A DNA stretch of 64,000 nucleotides, taken from contig NZ_JAFCJE010000003.1 in the NCBI RefSeq assembly GCF_018131185.1, positions 682,001 to 746,000 on the forward strand, in the 5' to 3' direction. Under the pieces are notes generated by a model. The model had not been told where the DNA came from. It searched no databases and saw only the letters and a program-made list of their open reading frames with translations. This DNA is from Bradyrhizobium diazoefficiens. GTDB taxonomy: Bacteria > Pseudomonadota > Alphaproteobacteria > Rhizobiales > Xanthobacteraceae. Position 1 is the first letter of the stretch. The number at the start of each line of letters is the position of its first letter. A program made the translations under genes and the position numbers. Of the stretch, positions 60,259 to 64,000 are shown piece after piece.

Positions 60259-61086
60259 CTAGCCCCCGCCGTCTCGCATCAGACGTGGATCGACGACGTC
60301 GAGCCGCGCGGCCCATTCAGTCGGCGTCTCGCCGCTCAATACCCGGAAATCGCGGGCAAGATGTGCCTGGTCGGCATAGCCGGCCTCCGCGGCAATTGCC
60401 GCCCAGCCGCCTGTGCCGTCCCTCCGGGCCAGAACGCAAGCGCGATGAAAGCGCAGCATCTGGGCCAGCGTCTTTGGCGGAACGCCGATCTCGTTGTGGA
60501 AGCGACGCGTGAGATGCTTGCGGCTCCAGCCGATATCGGCGGCGATGTCGGCGATCCTGACGGCACCTGCGCCGCGCCAGAGCGTCTCCAAAGCAAACGC
60601 GACCGCAGGCGAAGGCTCGTGCACGGCGCGCCGAAGCACGAAGTCTTCAACGATCTCGAAGCGTCGCTGCCAGCCCGCCGCTTCAGCCACCCTGGCGCGG
60701 AGGTTCTCGCCGTCCTGTCCCAGGATATCGTCAAGGCCGACCATGCGCGCGGTCAGATCGGGGACGGCTCCTCCGAAGAAGCGATAAGCCCCGAGCGGCG
60801 TGAAATCGACCTGAACGCATTCGGCGCGCCCATCGGATTCGATCATGACGGGGCCGGGAAAGAGACCCGCCGCGAAGCTCGACCGCGCATCGGCGCTGTC
60901 GGGGTGGTGACCGAGCGCAATGCAGAACGGCGTTCCCAAATTCACCAGGAGAGGCAGCGCAAGCGGCGCGGCGTGCCGGAAGGCAACGAGGCCGAGGCCA
61001 CGCTCGCGATAGAACGAGATGCTGGACACCAACTGCGCGAGGAGCGGCGAGGCCGGTCGACGGACGACATCGGGAGGCGCGCCCAT
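60259..61086 (-). CDS. AraC-family regulator
   Basis: 275 aa. N-terminal domain of the DUF6597 type (GLVAFRHAAPLALPLLVNLG, VQVDFTPLGAYRFFGG), C-terminal HTH pair at about 170-265 (VRIADIAADIGWSRKHLTRRFHNEIGVPPKTLAQMLRFHRA and WAAIAAEAGYADQAHLARDFRVLSGETP). Starts 6 bp after the transglutaminase-like gene. Confidence 0.9.
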   Translation of the reverse strand: MGAPPDVVRRPASPLLAQLVSSISFYRERGLGLVAFRHAAPLALPLLVNLGTPFCIALGHHPDSADARSSFAAGLFPGPVMIESDGRAECVQVDFTPLGAYRFFGGAVPDLTARMVGLDDILGQDGENLRARVAEAAGWQRRFEIVEDFVLRRAVHEPSPAVAFALETLWRGAGAVRIADIAADIGWSRKHLTRRFHNEIGVPPKTLAQMLRFHRACVLARRDGTGGWAAIAAEAGYADQAHLARDFRVLSGETPTEWAARLDVVDPRLMRDGGG

Positions 61087-61092
61087 CGTGCT

Positions 61093-61773
61093 CTATCGCT
61101 CCGCAGCCTCGCGCTCCATGTCGCGGCCCGACAGGTCCTCGCCCTGCATGTTGACGTAATCCCGCGCCATCTCGCGCATCAGGAATTTCGCCGGCACGTC
61201 GTGATAGGTGCCGCGGTCGTTGACATATTGCATATAGGCGCGGCCCTCGCCGTCGAAGGGATGCAGCAGCGCATCGGTGTGGCCGTCGAAATCGAGCGGG
61301 GCCACGCCGACCTTGGCGCAGAGCGTGTCGTTGAAGGTCGGAGTCGCCTTGCGCCAGGCACCATCCACGTGCACCTCCGTAAAGCCGTGCCAGGTGAAGA
61401 TATCGGTGCCCATGCTCGCGCGCAGCTTCTCGGTGGTGAGATGGTTCTTCACGTCGGCAAAGCCGACCCGGGCGGGGATGCCATGGACGCGGCAGGCGGC
61501 GGCATAGAGCGCGGCCTTGCCGACGCAATAGCCTTGTCCTGCGGCGAGCACGCTCGAGGCGCGAAACGTTTCCGCGACGCGCATGCTGACGTAGGGATTA
61601 TAGCGGATGCCGTCGCGCACCGCCTTGTAGAGCACGCTCGCCTTTTCGCGTGGGCTCGCATCCGCACCTACGGAGGCGTTGGCGAATTGCTGCACGGCCG
61701 GATGATCGCTGTCGATGTACTCGCCGGGATCGGTGTAGAGGCGGCGGATCGTGTCGGGAAGGATGTCGGTCAT
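61093..61773 (-). CDS. Transglutaminase-like protein
   Basis: 226 aa. Transglutaminase-like thiol protease fold with Cys in GQGYCVGKA, His in FTWHGFTEV and Asp in TPTFND forming the triad. No signal peptide, so probably cytoplasmic; family members are peptidases or amidases. Third gene in the minus-strand run beginning with the BoxR-like regulator. Role unknown. Confidence 0.88.
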   Translation of the reverse strand: MTDILPDTIRRLYTDPGEYIDSDHPAVQQFANASVGADASPREKASVLYKAVRDGIRYNPYVSMRVAETFRASSVLAAGQGYCVGKAALYAAACRVHGIPARVGFADVKNHLTTEKLRASMGTDIFTWHGFTEVHVDGAWRKATPTFNDTLCAKVGVAPLDFDGHTDALLHPFDGEGRAYMQYVNDRGTYHDVPAKFLMREMARDYVNMQGEDLSGRDMEREAAER

Positions 61774-61836
61774 ATCCAGAGCCTAGCAGGCGATCGCCGC
61801 GGAACTCAAATGACGATGCGGGGCGCTGCGGCCATC

Positions 61837-62232
61837 TCACTGCCGGTTGCGCATCCAGTCGGCGAGGCCTGACAACGCCTTGTCGAGCTCCCGCCGCGCG
61901 GCGGCATCTGTCACCGTCTCCTCCATCGCGCCGCGCATGCAGAGCATCCACGCATCGCGCTCGGCATCGCCGATGGCGAAGCCGATGTGCCGCTGGCGCA
62001 GCCGCGGATGACCCTTCTGGGGCGTATAGAGCCGCGGACCGCCGGTCCACTCGGTGAGATAGCGCTTCAGCACGTCTCGGATCAGGCCGAGGTCGTCTGC
62101 ATGCATGGCGCGGATGAGCTTCGCCTCCGGCAGCGTATCCATGCGGTCGTAGAAGCGATCCACGAGGGCGTCGATCGTGCTGCTCCCGCCGATCCGCTCG
62201 AACATCGAGGTGGTGACGTCGGTGGAGGTCAT
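61837..62232 (-). CDS. Truncated hemoglobin, group II
   Basis: 131 aa. Two-over-two globin with FERIGGSSTIDALVDRFYDRM (Tyr in helix B), the heme-contact TGGPRLYTPQKGHPRLRQRH (proximal His) and Trp in DAWMLCM, a group II marker. Binds O2 or NO in the cytoplasm. Begins 2 bp after the BoxR-like gene stop, hence co-translated with it. Confidence 0.9.
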   Translation of the reverse strand: MTSTDVTTSMFERIGGSSTIDALVDRFYDRMDTLPEAKLIRAMHADDLGLIRDVLKRYLTEWTGGPRLYTPQKGHPRLRQRHIGFAIGDAERDAWMLCMRGAMEETVTDAAARRELDKALSGLADWMRNRQ

Positions 62233-62234
62233 CG

Positions 62235-63143
62235 CTACAGCGCCACGCTGCGCAGACCGAAGCTGCGGGCTTCGTTCTGCAGCACCGGCCGCACTGCATC
62301 GATCAACCGCGCGGCGGCCGCATCGACGCTGAGCCCCGCGGTATCCACCACCGCCGTCGCACGCGAATAGAGCGGCTCGCGGCTGAGCAGGATGTTGCGC
62401 AGCTCGGCCATTGCGGAGCGGTCGTCGGCCATCGGCCGCAAATCGCCCTGGCGGCGGACGCGGGCCATGTGCTCTTCCGGCTCGGCCTTCAGCCAGATCG
62501 TGTAGAACGAGGTCAGGATCTGGTCGAAGGTCAGGGGCTCCGAGACGATGCCGCCGCCGGTCGCCAGCACCATCAGCTCGTTGCGCGCGAGCAGCTGCTG
62601 CAGCGCCGCCTGCTCCATGCGGCGAAAGCCTTCCTGGCCGTAGAGCGCGATGATCTCGGCGACGGAGAGCCCGTTCTGCTGCTCGACCTCCTTGTTGAGC
62701 TCGACGAAGCTCCAGCCGATCTTCTTCGCCAGCATTCGGCCAAGCGTCGATTTGCCGGCGCCGCGCAGGCCGATCAGCGCGATGCCGCAGAACGGCGCGC
62801 GCCGCGGCGCGGTTGCACTGCCGCCCGCGAGCAGATCTTTTGCTTGCGCGATCTGCGCCGGCGTTGCCTTGCGCAACAGATCGCGAAACATCTGCCAGTC
62901 CGGTGTCGGTTCGGCGGAGGGAAGCAAGTCTTCGAGATGAGCGCCCATGGCGTCGGAGACGCGGCGGAGCAGCACGATCGAGACATTGCCCTTGCCGCTC
63001 TCGAGCTGCGCGATGTAGCGCTCCGAGATTCCTGATACCTTGGCGAGCACCTTGCGCGACATGCCGCGCAACGCGCGCATGGTGCGCACGCGTTGGCCGA
63101 GCTGTTCGAGGAATCGGGATTCGGCGTCGGGACTGTCGGTCAT
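62235..63143 (-). CDS. boxR: BoxR/BzdR-like regulator with shikimate kinase-like domain
   Basis: 302 aa. N-terminal XRE-type helix-turn-helix (about 13-70, RVRTMRALRGMSRKVLAKVSGISERYIAQLESG) and a C-terminal shikimate kinase-like domain with Walker A GLRGAGKS at 125-132 and ATGGGIV. The shikimate-binding Asp-x-Asp is changed to VELNKEV, fitting a sensor of benzoyl-CoA rather than a kinase. Divergent from the benzoate-CoA ligase gene it presumably represses until benzoyl-CoA accumulates. Confidence 0.92.
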   Translation of the reverse strand: MTDSPDAESRFLEQLGQRVRTMRALRGMSRKVLAKVSGISERYIAQLESGKGNVSIVLLRRVSDAMGAHLEDLLPSAEPTPDWQMFRDLLRKATPAQIAQAKDLLAGGSATAPRRAPFCGIALIGLRGAGKSTLGRMLAKKIGWSFVELNKEVEQQNGLSVAEIIALYGQEGFRRMEQAALQQLLARNELMVLATGGGIVSEPLTFDQILTSFYTIWLKAEPEEHMARVRRQGDLRPMADDRSAMAELRNILLSREPLYSRATAVVDTAGLSVDAAAARLIDAVRPVLQNEARSFGLRSVAL

Positions 63144-63204
63144 GAGCCTTCTTTGAGGGGATGTCTTCTTGAAGGAGGTCCTGCGGCGCGTTTTAATGAA
63201 ACAT

Positions 63205-63220
63205 AATGCCTGCTGGCATT
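63205..63220. promoter_or_regulatory. Candidate BoxR operator
   Basis: AATGCC-TGCT-GGCATT, a perfect inverted repeat in the divergent gap. A second perfect palindrome, GAATTATAATTC, lies at 63250-63261 within an AT-rich stretch that probably holds the promoter of the ligase gene. Confidence 0.45.
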
Positions 63221-63281
63221 GACAGCAAGCCGCCGCAGTGTCTTTCTATGAATTATAATTCTAAATTCGAGGGGGACGTCC

Positions 63282-64000
63282 GTGAGCGAGGGATCCTATA
63301 ACGCGGTGACCTGGCTGCTCGACCGTAACGTCGAGGAGGGCCGTGGCAACCAGCTGGCCTTCGACGACACCGTTTCGCAGCTCACCTATGGCGAGCTTCA
63401 GCGCCAGACCCGCCGCGCGGCGAACATGCTGCGCCGGCTCGGCGTTCGCCGCGAGGAGCGCGTGGCGATGATCATGCTCGATACGGTCGATTTCCCGATC
63501 GTGTTCCTGGGCGCGATCCGCGCCGGCATCGTGCCGGTGCCGCTCAACACGCTGCTGACCGCGGATCAATACGCCTACATCCTCGCCGATTGCCGCGCGC
63601 GCGTGCTGTTCGTCTCCGAAGCACTCTATCCCGTCATCAAGGACGTGGTCGGCCGCATGCCCGATCTCGAGCATGTCGTGGTCTCCGGTGCCAAGCAGAA
63701 CGGCCACAAGCAGCTCGCCGAGGAGATCGCGGGCGAGAGCGACCAATTCACCACCGCCGCGACGCATCCGGACGAGCCCGCGTTCTGGCTCTACTCGTCG
63801 GGGTCGACAGGCATGCCCAAGGGCGTGCGCCATATCCATTCCAATTTGCAGGCGACTGCGGACACCTACGCCAAGCAGGTGCTGGGCATCCGCGAGAGCG
63901 ACGTGTGTCTCTCCGCCGCAAAGCTGTTCTTCGCCTATGGTCTCGGCAACGCGCTGACCTTCCCGATGTCGGTCGGCGCCAGCGTGATCCTCAACAGCGA
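63282..64000 (+). CDS. Benzoate-CoA ligase, 3' end outside window
   Basis: GTG start at 63282 after GAGGGGGA; 239 residues visible, frame still open at the window end. Product begins SEGSYNAVTWLLDRNVEEGRG and shows the AMP-ligase P-loop YSSGSTGMPKGVRH near residue 170. It activates benzoate (or a simple derivative) to benzoyl-CoA. With a BoxR-like regulator next to it, the aerobic box pathway of benzoyl-CoA epoxidation is expected just beyond the window. Confidence 0.92.
   Translation, partial: MSEGSYNAVTWLLDRNVEEGRGNQLAFDDTVSQLTYGELQRQTRRAANMLRRLGVRREERVAMIMLDTVDFPIVFLGAIRAGIVPVPLNTLLTADQYAYILADCRARVLFVSEALYPVIKDVVGRMPDLEHVVVSGAKQNGHKQLAEEIAGESDQFTTAATHPDEPAFWLYSSGSTGMPKGVRHIHSNLQATADTYAKQVLGIRESDVCLSAAKLFFAYGLGNALTFPMSVGASVILNS

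Noticed and set aside
60148..61872. 574-codon plus-strand frame opposite the AraC and transglutaminase-like genes
   Set aside because: Spans several minus-strand genes with proper starts and motifs; no domain of its own.

Overview
The window looks like a chromosomal segment of a Bradyrhizobium-type alphaproteobacterium. GC content is high. A BjaR/BjaI-type quorum-sensing pair, a CYP199A-type P450, a BoxR-like regulator facing a benzoate-CoA ligase gene, and several families of intergenic palindromic repeats typical of this group all point that way. This is inference from gene content and repeats; no database search was run. I see no rRNA, tRNA, CRISPR array, prophage or insertion sequence.

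Layout. 1-2.3 kb: two acyl-CoA dehydrogenase genes (the first cut by the window edge). 2.5-7.8 kb, minus strand: an orphan amino-acid binding protein, an L,D-transpeptidase, a membrane protein, a ccdA/thioredoxin pair and an ECF sigma factor with a good terminator. 8.2-13.7 kb, minus strand: four tightly packed genes in the order TRAP-type binding protein, histidine kinase, receiver-kinase hybrid, OmpR-type regulator, with no transporter gene; this looks like a ligand-sensing relay. 14-16.4 kb: an orphan UgpB-like binding protein and a phosphotransferase-fold protein with an altered catalytic loop.

16.8-27.1 kb: a nitrogen-scavenging region. A Tat-exported family-5 binding protein, two Dpp-type permeases and a double ATPase are followed by atzG, atzE, an hpxZ/atzH-like gene and a GntR regulator, with an atzF-type allophanate hydrolase convergent to them. 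This suggests uptake and stepwise hydrolysis of a ureide, oxalurate or biuret-like compound. 27.3-36 kb: aromatic-acid genes: MarR regulator and feruloyl-CoA synthase-like ligase, a second MarR regulator and a CYP199A-like P450, two branched-chain-type binding proteins lacking their own permeases, and an NDH-2-type dehydrogenase.

36.3-45.9 kb, minus strand: an apparently complete shikimate/quinate operon. It has a LysR regulator, an NAD-type shikimate/quinate dehydrogenase, a binding protein, two permeases, two ATPases, a Gfo/Idh/MocA oxidoreductase and a QuiC/QsuB-type 3-dehydroshikimate dehydratase, leading to protocatechuate. 46-48.2 kb: bjaR and bjaI with a clear lux-box-like palindrome and two small genes. 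48.5-51.8 kb: a LivHMGF operon without a binding protein. 52-55.6 kb: an AraC regulator, a TonB-dependent siderophore receptor and a small exported protein.

55.9-59.7 kb: a glutamine-synthetase-like enzyme and a Rieske oxygenase alpha subunit under a divergent IclR regulator, an arrangement reminiscent of aromatic-amine catabolism. 59.7-64 kb: a minus-strand run of BoxR-like regulator, truncated hemoglobin, transglutaminase-like protein, AraC regulator and VOC protein, divergent from a benzoate-CoA ligase gene that runs off the window. Overall the region is devoted to import and catabolism of plant-derived aromatics, hydroaromatics and nitrogenous compounds, with sensing and quorum-signal genes interleaved.
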